Assembly: GCF_003226555.1 (NCBI RefSeq)
Contig: NZ_QKQS01000038.1
Coordinates: 1 to 64,000 of the forward strand
Direction: 5' to 3'
Length of the DNA: 64,000 nucleotides
From: Rhodopseudomonas palustris
GTDB taxonomy: Bacteria; Pseudomonadota; Alphaproteobacteria; Rhizobiales; Xanthobacteraceae
Position 1 is the stretch's first letter. Each line of letters starts with the position of its first letter. Of this stretch, positions 25,404 through 33,784 are shown piece after piece. Under the pieces are notes generated by a model. It did no database searches. It was not told the DNA's origin and saw nothing but the letters and a program-made list of their open reading frames with translations. A program made the translations under genes and the position numbers.

Positions 25404-26723
25404 CTAATCGATCCGCCACACCGCCAGCGGTTCGGCATAGCCACGGACCGGCACATAGCCGATCAGCGAGGCATCGGCGGCCGCCGCTCCGATTTCATCG
25501 CGCATCGCCGACGAAATCAGCAGCTGCGTGCCGAACTCCTTGTTCAACGACTCCAGCCGCGAAGCGAAATTCACCGTGTCGCCGATCACCGTGTATTCTT
25601 TGCGGCGCGGTGATCCGACATTGCCGACCACGACGTCGCCGGTGTGGATGCCGATGCCGATCCGCAGCGGCCAGTCGTGCCCGTCATTGTGGCTGTGCAT
25701 CGCGGCGATCATCTCGCGGGCGGCCGCCACCGCTTGCGAGGCCGCGGCCGCATCCTCGATCGGAGCGCCGAACAGCGCCAAAAAGCCGTCGCCGAGAAAC
25801 TTGTTCACGATGCCGCCGTGACGATCGAGGATCTCGACCAGGATCGCGAAGGCTTCGTCGAGTCGTGCCACCACCTGATCGGGCGACCGCTCGCGCGCAC
25901 CGGCGGTGAAGTTGCGAAAATCCGCGAACATCACCACCACCTTGCGGACCTCGCCCGCGCCGCTGGTGCCGGTGGACAGCAGTCTGTCGACCACCTGCGG
26001 CGAGACGTGCTGACCGAACAGATTGGTCACGTGATCGCGTGCATCGACCGCCACCAGTGAGGACTCGAACTGCCGCCTCAGCTGCAACCCGACACCGCCG
26101 GCGAGCATGCCGCACGTGAACACGATGACACTGCGGATGAAGTGGAAGGCGAAATCCGGCGGCTGATGGTCGGCGAAGCCCGGCGGTTGGTACAGCATCG
26201 CGATGCCGAGCAGTTCGGCCGCGGCGACGAAGCCGGTGAAGGTCGACAGCCAAAAATCCAGACGCAACGTCGACAGGATGATGAAGATGAAATAACCCAA
26301 CGGTGCCGCGAAGGCGAGCGCCTGATTGGCCCCCATCGTATCCATCTGCAGATAGATGCCGACGGTCGGCAGACTGGTTTCGACCAGCACACCGACATAG
26401 CGTCGCCAAACCGGCAGATCGCTGCCCTGCGCAAACCGACGGCGCAGCAGCACCATCAGATAGGTCTCGAACACCAGGAATGGCGTGAACGACACCAGCA
26501 GTTGCGCAAACGAAAACTTGCCGTGCCAGATCGTTTCGATCTCGGTCGGAAACAGCCAATAGCCGCTCACCATCGTCGCCATCAACAGCGACACCGTGAC
26601 CAGCACAACCCTGACGCGCAGCAATTCAGTTCGCAGGATTTCACGCGTAAGCGCGCCGCCGACCTCTTCCTTCAATGACGATTTGCGCGGCACCTTCGCA
26701 GCCAGCCGCCACCGCATCTGCAT
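25404..26723 (-). CDS. Membrane-bound class III adenylate/guanylate cyclase
   Basis: A 439-residue protein with six predicted N-terminal membrane helices (about residues 35-220) and a C-terminal class III cyclase domain. The catalytic domain shows VVVMFADFRNFTAG (metal-binding Asp), NKFLGDGFLALFG (second metal Asp), and GIGIHTGDVVVGNVGSPRRKEYTVIGDTVNFASRLE (transition-state region). It should make cAMP from ATP in response to an unknown membrane signal. It lies 28 bp after the ABC permease gene of the export operon on the same strand, so it may be transcribed as the last gene of that unit. Confidence 0.9.
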   Translation of the reverse strand: MQMRWRLAAKVPRKSSLKEEVGGALTREILRTELLRVRVVLVTVSLLMATMVSGYWLFPTEIETIWHGKFSFAQLLVSFTPFLVFETYLMVLLRRRFAQGSDLPVWRRYVGVLVETSLPTVGIYLQMDTMGANQALAFAAPLGYFIFIILSTLRLDFWLSTFTGFVAAAELLGIAMLYQPPGFADHQPPDFAFHFIRSVIVFTCGMLAGGVGLQLRRQFESSLVAVDARDHVTNLFGQHVSPQVVDRLLSTGTSGAGEVRKVVVMFADFRNFTAGARERSPDQVVARLDEAFAILVEILDRHGGIVNKFLGDGFLALFGAPIEDAAAASQAVAAAREMIAAMHSHNDGHDWPLRIGIGIHTGDVVVGNVGSPRRKEYTVIGDTVNFASRLESLNKEFGTQLLISSAMRDEIGAAAADASLIGYVPVRGYAEPLAVWRID

Positions 26724-26751
26724 CGTCCTGTCCCCGCCCGCGGTGGCGCCG

Positions 26752-27924
26752 TCAGTCCAGCGTTCGCCTGAACCGCGTCACTGCGATCGTCATCGCCACC
26801 AGCATCAACGCCAGCAGCGCGAGCGCGTCGTAGTGCAGATTCTCCAGCGTCGATCCCTTCAGCATGATCGCACGAACGATCCGTAAATAATGCGTCAGCG
26901 GCAGGCACTCGCCGATATACTGCGCCCAGATCGGCATCCCCGCGAATGGAAACATGAAGCCGGACAGCAGGATCGACGGCAGGAAGAACATCATCGACGC
27001 CTGCATCGCCTGCAACTGGTTCTGCACCAGGGTCGAGAAGGTGTAGCCGATCGCCAGATTGGTGGTGATGAACAGCGTCGACAACAGCGCCAGCATCGCC
27101 AAGCTGCCGCGCAGCGGCACGCCGAACAGCAGCACACCGATGCCGAGGATCAGCGACGCCTGGATGAAGCCAACGCCGACATAAGGCAGGATCTTGCCGA
27201 GCATCACCTCGACCGGGGTGATCGGCATCGACAGCAGGTTCTCCATCGTGCCGCGCTCGATCTCGCGGGTGACCGACAGCGCGGTGAAGATCAGCATCGT
27301 CATGGTCAGGATAGTGCCGACCAGACCCGGCACGATGTTGAGCCGCGACGAGGCGGCCGGATTGTAGCGGGCGTGAGCGCGGATTTCGAACGGCGGATCG
27401 GCGGGCTCGCCGGCGACACGGTCGTGGACCAGCGCGTTCTGCACGATCTGGCCGAGCGACGACAGCGCCGAGCCGGCGGCCACCGGATCGGTGGCATCGG
27501 CCGCGACCAGGATCGCGGGCTTCTCGCCACGCCGCACCGCCCGCTCGAAGCCGCGCGGGATCTCGACGCCGAACAGCACGCGCCCGGACAGCAACAGATC
27601 GTCGAATTCGGCGACGCTGTGCACTTCGCGGGTGAACTTGAAGTACGCGGTATTCTCCAGCGCCTTCAAGATCGAGCGGCCGAGATCGGAATCCTCCTGC
27701 AGCAGCACCGCGGTCGGCAGATGCCGCGGGGTGGTGTTGATGGCGTAACCGAACAGCAGCAGCTGCATCACCGGGATGACGATGATCATCGCGAAGGTGA
27801 GCCGGTCGCGCTTGAGCTGGATCAGCTCCTTGACCAGCATCGCGTAGGAGCGGCGCAGAAATCCGAACCGGCGCTCCTTGATCGGTGCACCGGCTTTCGG
27901 CGCATCGTTATCGGCCATGGTCAT
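26752..27924 (-). CDS. ABC-2 type export permease (YbhS/YbhR/YhhJ-like)
   Basis: A 390-residue ABC-2 permease. One N-terminal membrane helix (DRLTFAMIIVIPVMQLLLFG), a long periplasmic domain (about residues 55-190) and five C-terminal helices are seen. The ABC-2 signature region is NIVPGLVGTILTMTMLIFTA followed by LSVTREIERGTMENLLSMPI. Its start overlaps the ATPase gene by ATGA. With the HlyD-like adaptor and the ATPase it forms an exporter of the YbhGFSR class, which moves drugs or hydrophobic compounds. Only one permease is encoded, so a homodimer is expected. Confidence 0.9.
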   Translation of the reverse strand: MTMADNDAPKAGAPIKERRFGFLRRSYAMLVKELIQLKRDRLTFAMIIVIPVMQLLLFGYAINTTPRHLPTAVLLQEDSDLGRSILKALENTAYFKFTREVHSVAEFDDLLLSGRVLFGVEIPRGFERAVRRGEKPAILVAADATDPVAAGSALSSLGQIVQNALVHDRVAGEPADPPFEIRAHARYNPAASSRLNIVPGLVGTILTMTMLIFTALSVTREIERGTMENLLSMPITPVEVMLGKILPYVGVGFIQASLILGIGVLLFGVPLRGSLAMLALLSTLFITTNLAIGYTFSTLVQNQLQAMQASMMFFLPSILLSGFMFPFAGMPIWAQYIGECLPLTHYLRIVRAIMLKGSTLENLHYDALALLALMLVAMTIAVTRFRRTLD

Positions 27925-28874
27925 TGGAAGTTGTCCTTCGACCGGCTCATCAGCTCGATGAACACGTCCTCGAGCGACGGCGCGCCGTGCTGCCAGCTCT
28001 GTCGCGGATCGCTGCGATACGGCGCCAGCGTCTGTTCGAGCGCGGCCTGGTCGCGGCCAGAGACGTGCAGGCTGGTGCCGAATGGCGCCACCATGTCGAC
28101 GCCGGGCTTACCGGCGAGTTCGTGCGCCAGCGCGCCGAGGCCTTCGCCGGTGGCGACCCAGGTGGAGAGCTGCGAGCCGGCGATCACCTGATCGACGGTA
28201 CCGTGCGCCAAGAGATAACCGTAAGCGATGTAAGCGATCTCGTGACAGCGCTCGGCTTCGTCCATGTAGTGAGTGGAGACCAGCACGGTGAGACCTTCGG
28301 CGGCGAGCGCGTGGATCTCGTTCCAGAAGTCGCGGCGCGCTTTCGGATCGACGCCGGCGGTCGGCTCGTCGAGCAGCAGCAATTGCGGGTTGGGCAGCGT
28401 GCAGGCGCCGAGCGCGAGCCGCTGCTTCCAGCCACCGGACAGCTCGCCGGCTAGTTGCTCCTCGCGCCCCGACAGGCCGAGCCGCTTGATCATCTCGCGG
28501 GCTGCGCCGCGCGCATCGGGCACGCCGTACAGCCGGGCGACGAATTCGAGGTTCTCGCGCACCGACAGGTCCTGATACAGGCTGAAGCGCTGCGTCATGT
28601 AACCGACGCGGCGTTTGATCTTGGCCGCATCGGTACGGATGTCGAAGCCGAGGCAGGTGCCGTCGCCGCGATCCGGCGTCAGCAGGCCGCACAGCATGCG
28701 GATCGTCGTGGTCTTGCCGGAGCCGTTCGGCCCGAGGAAGCCGTAGATCGAGCCGCGCTTCACCTGCATCGACAGATCGTGCACCACCTCGCGGCCGTTG
28801 AAGGATTTGGTGAGGCCGCGAACATCGATCGCGATGTCGCGATGGTCCGCCGCGATGGTCGGCGCCTCGGTCAT
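27921..28874 (-). CDS. ABC transporter ATP-binding protein (YbhF-like)
   Basis: A 317-residue ATPase. It shows Walker A GPNGSGKTTT, the ABC signature LSGGWKQRLALG and Walker B QLLLLDEPTAGVDP, followed by the D-loop and the switch His in VLVSTHYMDEAERC. A C-terminal extension ends in a typical 'LEDVFIELM' sequence. It overlaps both the adaptor gene upstream and the permease downstream by four bases (ATGA), giving tight translational coupling. Confidence 0.93.
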   Translation of the reverse strand: MTEAPTIAADHRDIAIDVRGLTKSFNGREVVHDLSMQVKRGSIYGFLGPNGSGKTTTIRMLCGLLTPDRGDGTCLGFDIRTDAAKIKRRVGYMTQRFSLYQDLSVRENLEFVARLYGVPDARGAAREMIKRLGLSGREEQLAGELSGGWKQRLALGACTLPNPQLLLLDEPTAGVDPKARRDFWNEIHALAAEGLTVLVSTHYMDEAERCHEIAYIAYGYLLAHGTVDQVIAGSQLSTWVATGEGLGALAHELAGKPGVDMVAPFGTSLHVSGRDQAALEQTLAPYRSDPRQSWQHGAPSLEDVFIELMSRSKDNFQ

Positions 28875-29671
28875 GACCGGCCGGCCGCCACCGGCGAAGC
28901 CGCGGCCTTCGGCGTGACATACACACTGATCGGCTGGCCGACCCGCAGGCTTGCCGGTTTGCTCGGCCGCGCCTGGATCAGATAGACGAGTTTGTTGCGC
29001 TCATCGAGGCTGTAGATCACCGGCGGGGTGTATTCGGCGGTGGTCGAGATGAAGTAGATCTCGGCCGACAGATCCGGCGTGCAGTTGTCACACGTCACCC
29101 GCACTTTGTCGCCGATCGCGAGCTTCGGCAGCTCCGGCTCCGGCACGTAGAACCTGATCTTCATGTTGCCCGGCGGCAGGATCGACAGCACCGGCTTCTG
29201 CGCCGCAACCATCTCGCCCTCGCGGAAGTAGATCTGCTGCACCGTGCCGGTCACCGGCGAGCGGATCTGGCGCCGCGCCAGCCGAGTCTTCGAGGTTTCG
29301 ACCCGGGCTTCAGCGACGCGCAGCGCCGAGACTGCCGAGTCGAGATTGGCCTGGGTGCCGGAACCGGTCTTGGACAGCGATTGGGCGCGATCGAAGGTCT
29401 GCTTGGCGTTGGCGAGCGTGGCGAGATTCTGATTGAGGTCGGCCTGCTGCAGATCGTCGTCGAGCGTGTAGATCAGCTCGCCCTTCTTGGCCTCGTCGCC
29501 TTCGCGCACGGTGAGCTTTGTAATACGGCCGGCTTCATCCGGGCTGACGAAGATCAGATCGGCCTCGACCCAGCCTTGATAGCCCGGGTCGCGGTCTGGG
29601 CCGCAGCTTGCGAGCGCCAGCGCGAGGACGACAGCGGCACAGCCGCGCACAACGACCGAGGCTCGCGTCAT
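28871..29671 (-). CDS. HlyD/AcrA-type periplasmic adaptor (YbhG-like)
   Basis: A 266-residue membrane fusion protein, shorter than RND adaptors as expected for ABC-2 exporters. The N-terminus (VVRGCAAVVLALALASCGPD) is a lipoprotein signal with a lipobox-like LASC, so the protein is probably anchored by acylated Cys. A lipoyl half-motif (ADLIFVSPDEAGRITKLTVR) and a short coiled hairpin follow. It overlaps the TetR gene upstream and the ATPase downstream. Confidence 0.9.
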   Translation of the reverse strand: MTRASVVVRGCAAVVLALALASCGPDRDPGYQGWVEADLIFVSPDEAGRITKLTVREGDEAKKGELIYTLDDDLQQADLNQNLATLANAKQTFDRAQSLSKTGSGTQANLDSAVSALRVAEARVETSKTRLARRQIRSPVTGTVQQIYFREGEMVAAQKPVLSILPPGNMKIRFYVPEPELPKLAIGDKVRVTCDNCTPDLSAEIYFISTTAEYTPPVIYSLDERNKLVYLIQARPSKPASLRVGQPISVYVTPKAAASPVAAGRS

Positions 29672-30372
29672 GACTCTGTCCTTTCGCCGAAGATCAGATC
29701 GAGATGGGTGCGCAGCATCGCCTGGACGTCGAGCGGCGCGAACCGGCCGAACAGCCCCTGCCAGATCACCGACAGCAGCACCGGCGCGATCGCGAGCTGA
29801 GGGAATCGCGCCAACGCCGCCACGCTAATTTCACCGCGGGCGACGCCGATTTCCAGAATGCGGCCGATGCCGGCAATGCCGGGCTCGACGACATTGCGGT
29901 AATGGAATTCCGCCAGCGACGGAAACCGGGTGCCCTCCGCCATCACCAACCGCACGATGTCGCCCCGCCGGGTCTGCGCCACGTCACGCAAGAAGGTGTC
30001 GGCGAAGACCTCGAGCATCTGCCGCACAGAGGTGCCGGGCGCAGGCTCCGCGGTCAGGCTTTGCAACTTCGGCACCAGCGCCGTGCGCACCAGTTCCTGA
30101 AACATCGCTTCTTTGTCGGTGAAGTGCAGATAGATCGTGCCCTTGGCGACACCGGCGCGCTTGGCAATGTCGTCGATCCGGGTCGCGGCGAAACCGCGCG
30201 CGGTGAATTCATCGAGCGCCGCCTCGATGATCGCCGTGCGCCGTTCCGCTGCCTTGGCCGCCCGGGTCGACAGCGCGTCCGCCTCGGAATCTGGTTTCGT
30301 AGACACAGCCGTACCGGCTCTCTTGCGGGTGACGGGAGCAGAAGCCGATGGACCGGGTGGCGTGCGTTTCAT
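29668..30372 (-). CDS. TetR-family regulator (CecR-like) of the ABC export operon
   Basis: A 234-residue TetR protein with an N-terminal basic Ser/Pro/Lys-rich arm (MKRTPPGPSASAPVTRKRAG) before the helix-turn-helix (ALDEFTARGFAATRIDDIAK, then GVAKGTIYLHFTDKEAMF). It heads a four-gene operon and overlaps the adaptor gene. A perfect 20-bp palindrome lies 9 bases upstream of the ATG, so autorepression is very likely. There is no clear ribosome site between the palindrome and the ATG; translation may be leaderless or start later in the N-terminal arm. The arrangement is the same as E. coli cecR-ybhGFSR. Confidence 0.88.
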   Translation of the reverse strand: MKRTPPGPSASAPVTRKRAGTAVSTKPDSEADALSTRAAKAAERRTAIIEAALDEFTARGFAATRIDDIAKRAGVAKGTIYLHFTDKEAMFQELVRTALVPKLQSLTAEPAPGTSVRQMLEVFADTFLRDVAQTRRGDIVRLVMAEGTRFPSLAEFHYRNVVEPGIAGIGRILEIGVARGEISVAALARFPQLAIAPVLLSVIWQGLFGRFAPLDVQAMLRTHLDLIFGERTES

Positions 30373-30381
30373 CAAAGTATT

Positions 30382-30401
30382 ATGACTGACTGGTCAGTCA
30401 T
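30382..30401 (-). promoter_or_regulatory. Perfect 20-bp palindrome, TetR operator
   Basis: The arms ATGACTGAC and GTCAGTCAT flank a TG centre. The inner 'TGACTGACTGGTCAGTCA' pattern is the common alphaproteobacterial TetR operator form. It sits directly before the TetR start and should control the whole export operon. Confidence 0.8.
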
Positions 30402-30443
30402 CGTCAATGCCGAAAAGTTCCATCGTCGAAGCGACCTGATCGT

Positions 30444-31640
30444 TCAGGCGCTGACTCGGTTCCGACCGCTGTGTTTGGCGCGATACAGGGATTGGTCGGC
30501 GCGCTGAATCGCATGCGCCAGCGTTTCAGCCGGCACAGCGGGCGCAATGCCGACGCTGATGGTGACCACGCCCCCGTCCCCGAGACCCGGATGCGCGATC
30601 TTCAGATTGCTGACCGCATGGCACAGCCGTTCGGCGGTCTCCTGCAGCTCAGATTCGTCGAGCCCGGGCAGCACCACGGCGAACTCCTCACCGCCGTAGC
30701 GCACCACGACGTCGCAGGACCGCAGGTTGCGGCGGATCGCGGTCACGATCTGCTGCAGGCAACGGTCGCCGGCGGCGTGGCCGCCGTGATCGTTGAACAG
30801 CTTGAAGTGATCGACGTCGATCATCAACACGCTCTGGCCGAGCGATGGGACGAGCGAAGCCGTCTCCTGCTCGATCAAGTCGTCGAGATAGCGGCGGTTG
30901 AACACACCGGTCAGCGCGTCCGTCGCTGACAGTTGCTCGAGCGCGGCATTCGCCCGGCGCAGATCGCGCTTCAGGCGCGCATCGCTGCGGCGGATCGCCA
31001 CCAACTCGGCAATCTGCGCTTCCTTGCGTCGACGGGCGCGCAGCCCGACCACACAAGTGACGAGGCTCAGTCCGACCAGATCGATATTGGCCCACGCCGG
31101 CGGCCAGCGAAGGCCGGAGACGACGATCAGGGCATACAGCACCGTCGCGGTGACGGTCATGATCTTGGTGGTGCGCCACGACAACGCCGACACCAGCGCG
31201 CCGGCGAACACGACGAACAGCGCCGACATCATGTAACGCCCGGCGAACGGTTCCGGTGCGAACTGCCCGATCGCGGTGACCGACAGCGTGAAGACGACGA
31301 CGGCTGTGGCCTGTATCACCGCCTGCAGCGGCCGATCGGCTGGCCGACGGTTGAGCGTAAGCGCCAGCAGCACCAGCGGTGTCACCAGCAGCAGCCGCAG
31401 GCCTGCAGCCACTGCGAGATGCCGCGGGTCCAGCACGGCAACGTCGATGGCGAGCGCTGCGACATTGACCAGCAGCGCCCCGACCAGGAAGCGCTGGCGC
31501 GCACCCGCGCCCCGAATCTGACGGGCGGCTTCCGGCCAATCGGAAGCCCGACGCTGTTGATCGATAGGGAACAGTTCGTTCACGCTCTCGTCCGCGAAAA
31601 TCGGCGATGCCGCCGCGATACTCCTTGAGCCCACGATCAC
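30444..31640 (-). CDS. Membrane diguanylate cyclase (GGDEF)
   Basis: A 398-residue c-di-GMP synthase. Five or six N-terminal membrane helices (about residues 50-205) precede a coiled linker and a GGDEF domain starting ATDALTGVFNRRYLDDLIEQ. The active-site motif is RYGGEEF, and an inhibitory I-site RxxD (RSCD) lies five residues before it, so product inhibition is retained. No EAL domain is present. It starts with GTG; the upstream region has no strong ribosome site. The sensory membrane part is not a named family I recognise. It is transcribed in the same direction as the export operon but lies upstream of that operon's operator. Confidence 0.88.
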   Translation of the reverse strand: MIVGSRSIAAASPIFADESVNELFPIDQQRRASDWPEAARQIRGAGARQRFLVGALLVNVAALAIDVAVLDPRHLAVAAGLRLLLVTPLVLLALTLNRRPADRPLQAVIQATAVVVFTLSVTAIGQFAPEPFAGRYMMSALFVVFAGALVSALSWRTTKIMTVTATVLYALIVVSGLRWPPAWANIDLVGLSLVTCVVGLRARRRKEAQIAELVAIRRSDARLKRDLRRANAALEQLSATDALTGVFNRRYLDDLIEQETASLVPSLGQSVLMIDVDHFKLFNDHGGHAAGDRCLQQIVTAIRRNLRSCDVVVRYGGEEFAVVLPGLDESELQETAERLCHAVSNLKIAHPGLGDGGVVTISVGIAPAVPAETLAHAIQRADQSLYRAKHSGRNRVSA

Positions 31641-31788
31641 TTACGCCGCGTTGATTAAGGCGCCGCTGCTCACGGGTTCCGCAAGCAATGCCTAACGAGG
31701 CGCTAAGCCGCGCCCGACGAGGCGACCGATCGGGAACGGCCGACAGCACTTGGGATTGTCCTGACAGGAATGTCCTGGGAGAGAAAAC

Positions 31789-31965
31789 ATGTCGACGGAA
31801 TGGATGTGGGGAATTGGCGTTGTCGTGCTCGGCATCGCGATCGCCTACGCGCTGATGCGCAACCGGACCCGCAGCGCGGCCGAGAAGCGAACCACCGAGA
31901 CGGTCACCAAGGAGAATTATCGCGCCGAAGATCTGCAGGAGCGACCGCGGCCGATGCCGGAATAA
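31789..31965 (+). CDS. Small single-span membrane protein (58 aa)
   Basis: A 58-residue reading frame with a strong GGGAGAG ribosome site 5-10 bases upstream of its ATG. It begins MSTEWMWGIGVVVLGIAIAY, a membrane helix, and ends in a charged cytoplasmic tail (RTRSAAEKRTTETVTKENY, then RAEDLQERPRPMPE). No family was recognised. Good ribosome site, normal codon bias and a sensible topology argue it is real. Confidence 0.7.
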   Translation: MSTEWMWGIGVVVLGIAIAYALMRNRTRSAAEKRTTETVTKENYRAEDLQERPRPMPE

Positions 31966-31973
31966 CCCCGTCT

Positions 31974-32384
31974 TCAGGTGTGGAATTTGAGGCCGTCAAG
32001 GATCTTGTCGACGACCTTGCGGTCGGCCCGGACGGCGAGGCCGACCAGCGGTAGATCGGCCCGCGCCACTGCCTTCACGGCATCGCGGTTGGCGGCGTCG
32101 TGCGTCGTTTTGAACATCGCTTCGGTGTAGATCGCCGGCTTGACGTTGCGAGCCAGCGCCCGCTCCAGCGCGCGTGACAGGCCGGGGCCATCGGCGCCGT
32201 AGACCAGGATCGGTTGACCGATCAGCGGATGATACGGCGTGCCGTTGCCGTCTTCGTAGGGCTCGCCGATGCACTCCGGGAACGCCGCCGTGATGCCGGA
32301 AGTGAGAAACGCCGCAACGTTCAGCTTCTGCCAGGCTTCGAGGTCGGTGCGGATCACGAGCGCGATCTTGGTATCGAACTGCAT
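31974..32384 (-). CDS. DUF2000-family protein
   Basis: A 136-residue soluble protein matching DUF2000: FDTKIALVIRTDLEAWQKLN, then GEPYEDGNGTPYHPLIGQPI and the C-terminal DLPLVGLAVRADRKVVDKIL. The fold resembles peptidyl-tRNA hydrolase type 2, but the biochemical role is unknown. It is convergent with the 58-aa membrane protein gene, their stops lying 8 bases apart. Confidence 0.82.
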   Translation of the reverse strand: MQFDTKIALVIRTDLEAWQKLNVAAFLTSGITAAFPECIGEPYEDGNGTPYHPLIGQPILVYGADGPGLSRALERALARNVKPAIYTEAMFKTTHDAANRDAVKAVARADLPLVGLAVRADRKVVDKILDGLKFHT

Positions 32385-32445
32385 GCCGTGCTGATAGCAG
32401 GGCGGTCCCGGCCTGTCAGCTCACGATCGTTTCAGATCACATCGC

Positions 32446-32829
32446 TCAGCCCTTGGCGTCGCAGGCCCAGGCGCGGATCACGCATTCCTTGCCGCCATAT
32501 TCGTAGCACCGGCGGGTCGCAGCGTTGAGCGAGGATGAAATCTTCGGTTCGACGGCGTAGCCGTGCGCGCCGCACGGGTTGCTCATGTCGATCGACAGCG
32601 CGGCACAGGCCCGGCGCATGGTGAGCGTGGTGCAATCCCCCTTGCAGCGCTTGCGCGCCGCGGCGATCGCCGCCTCCTCGGCCGAATAGTCGAACGCCTG
32701 TCCATAGGCGCCGCATTTGCCGATCGCCAAAGCTCCAGCCGCATGCGCGGGCGCGAGCAGATGCAGACAGGCGATCCAAACAACGACAATCAGCGCGGCT
32801 CTGCGCCACGCGGCAATCGACAATTTCAA
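32446..32829 (-). CDS. Exported Cys-rich DUF4189-type protein
   Basis: A 127-residue protein with a signal peptide (AALIVVVWIACLHLLAPAHA, cleaved near residue 30). The mature part carries eight cysteines in the DUF4189 pattern, alternating with short Ala-rich helices (GKCGAYGQAFDYSAEEAAI, then AARKRCKGDCTTL). Four disulphides are likely in the periplasm. The function is unknown. It lies 60 bp upstream of the DUF2000 gene on the same strand. Confidence 0.75.
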   Translation of the reverse strand: MKLSIAAWRRAALIVVVWIACLHLLAPAHAAGALAIGKCGAYGQAFDYSAEEAAIAAARKRCKGDCTTLTMRRACAALSIDMSNPCGAHGYAVEPKISSSLNAATRRCYEYGGKECVIRAWACDAKG

Positions 32830-32931
32830 CGTCCCCCTCCCCCGAGGTTCATCCCGGGTTCCAAATTATCCGCGAGGCCGTTTCAACTTGGTGAACAAAC
32901 CGCACCTCACGTATCGTCCGGTCGAGGACGA

Positions 32932-33684
32932 TCAGCGCACCGGACCGCGCCGCGCCAGAAACTGTTCGAGACGCGGCAGAAATTCGCCTGCGGCGAAGCT
33001 GAGATGAAAAAGTCGCCGTTCCAGCGCCAGCCCATCGGCGAGCCCGACCGAGACCGCGCGATCGACCGCCTGCTTGGCGAATCGCACCGCATGCATCGGA
33101 TGCGCCGCGACCTGCACGGCGGCCTCACAGGCGGCAGCGAGCGCCGTACCGTCCGCGACCACGCGGCTGATCAGGCCGATCCGCTCCGCTTCGGCCGCGG
33201 CAATCAACCTCCCTGTGAGCACCAGATCCATCGCACGGGCCCGACCGATCGCACGCGCCAGCCTTTGCGTACCGCCTCCGCCCGATAGCGTGCCAAGCGC
33301 AATCTCGGGGTGACCGAATTTCGCGGATGCGCCGGCGATCACCAGATCGCACATCTCGATCAGCTCGCAGCCGCCCCCGATCGCGTAACCTTCGACCGCG
33401 GCGACCAGCGGCTTGGTGCACGACGCCAGACGATCGCAGCAGCCGGAAAAATCCTCGGCGAGCGCCGTCGCCAGATCGATGCCCCGCATCTCGGCGATGT
33501 CGGCGCCGGCGCAGAACACCTCGCGACCGGTGAGCACGATCGCCGCGATCGCCGCATCGCGCTCCAGTGCATCGAGCGCCTCAGCCAAATCGGCGATCAG
33601 CTCGCGCGACAGCGCGTTGCGCGCACTCGGCCGGTTCAATGTGACGACACCGACGGCATCGTTGCGTTCGATCTCCACCAACAT
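32932..33684 (-). CDS. Enoyl-CoA hydratase/isomerase (crotonase family)
   Basis: A 250-residue crotonase. The acyl-CoA oxyanion-hole segments are FCAGADIAEMRGID and YAIGGGCELIEMCDL. The first catalytic Glu position is kept (GHPEIALGTLSGGGGTQRL), but where classical hydratases have the second Glu (A-M-E-M) this protein has Asp (RAMDLVLTG). This could shift it toward isomerase or another crotonase reaction. The ATG giving MLVEIERNDAVG was chosen for family agreement, with GAGGAG further upstream. It is divergent from a LysR gene across a 100-bp gap with a perfect LysR box, so it is likely induced by that regulator. Confidence 0.88.
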   Translation of the reverse strand: MLVEIERNDAVGVVTLNRPSARNALSRELIADLAEALDALERDAAIAAIVLTGREVFCAGADIAEMRGIDLATALAEDFSGCCDRLASCTKPLVAAVEGYAIGGGCELIEMCDLVIAGASAKFGHPEIALGTLSGGGGTQRLARAIGRARAMDLVLTGRLIAAAEAERIGLISRVVADGTALAAACEAAVQVAAHPMHAVRFAKQAVDRAVSVGLADGLALERRLFHLSFAAGEFLPRLEQFLARRGPVR

Positions 33685-33751
33685 CGCGGGCCGCGCTCCT
33701 CGCTTCAACTCACGGCATTCGATGTAGCATTCGGCGCTTCTCACGGTAAAA

Positions 33752-33772
33752 TCGATTGATCTCAATGATCGA
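33752..33772. promoter_or_regulatory. LysR-type box (TCGAT-N11-ATCGA)
   Basis: A perfect dyad with 5-bp arms and an 11-base spacer, the T-N11-A form bound by LysR regulators, lies between the divergent crotonase and LysR genes, 12 bp before the LysR start. It is the expected autoregulatory and activation site. Confidence 0.75.
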
Positions 33773-33784
33773 TAGAGAATTTCG

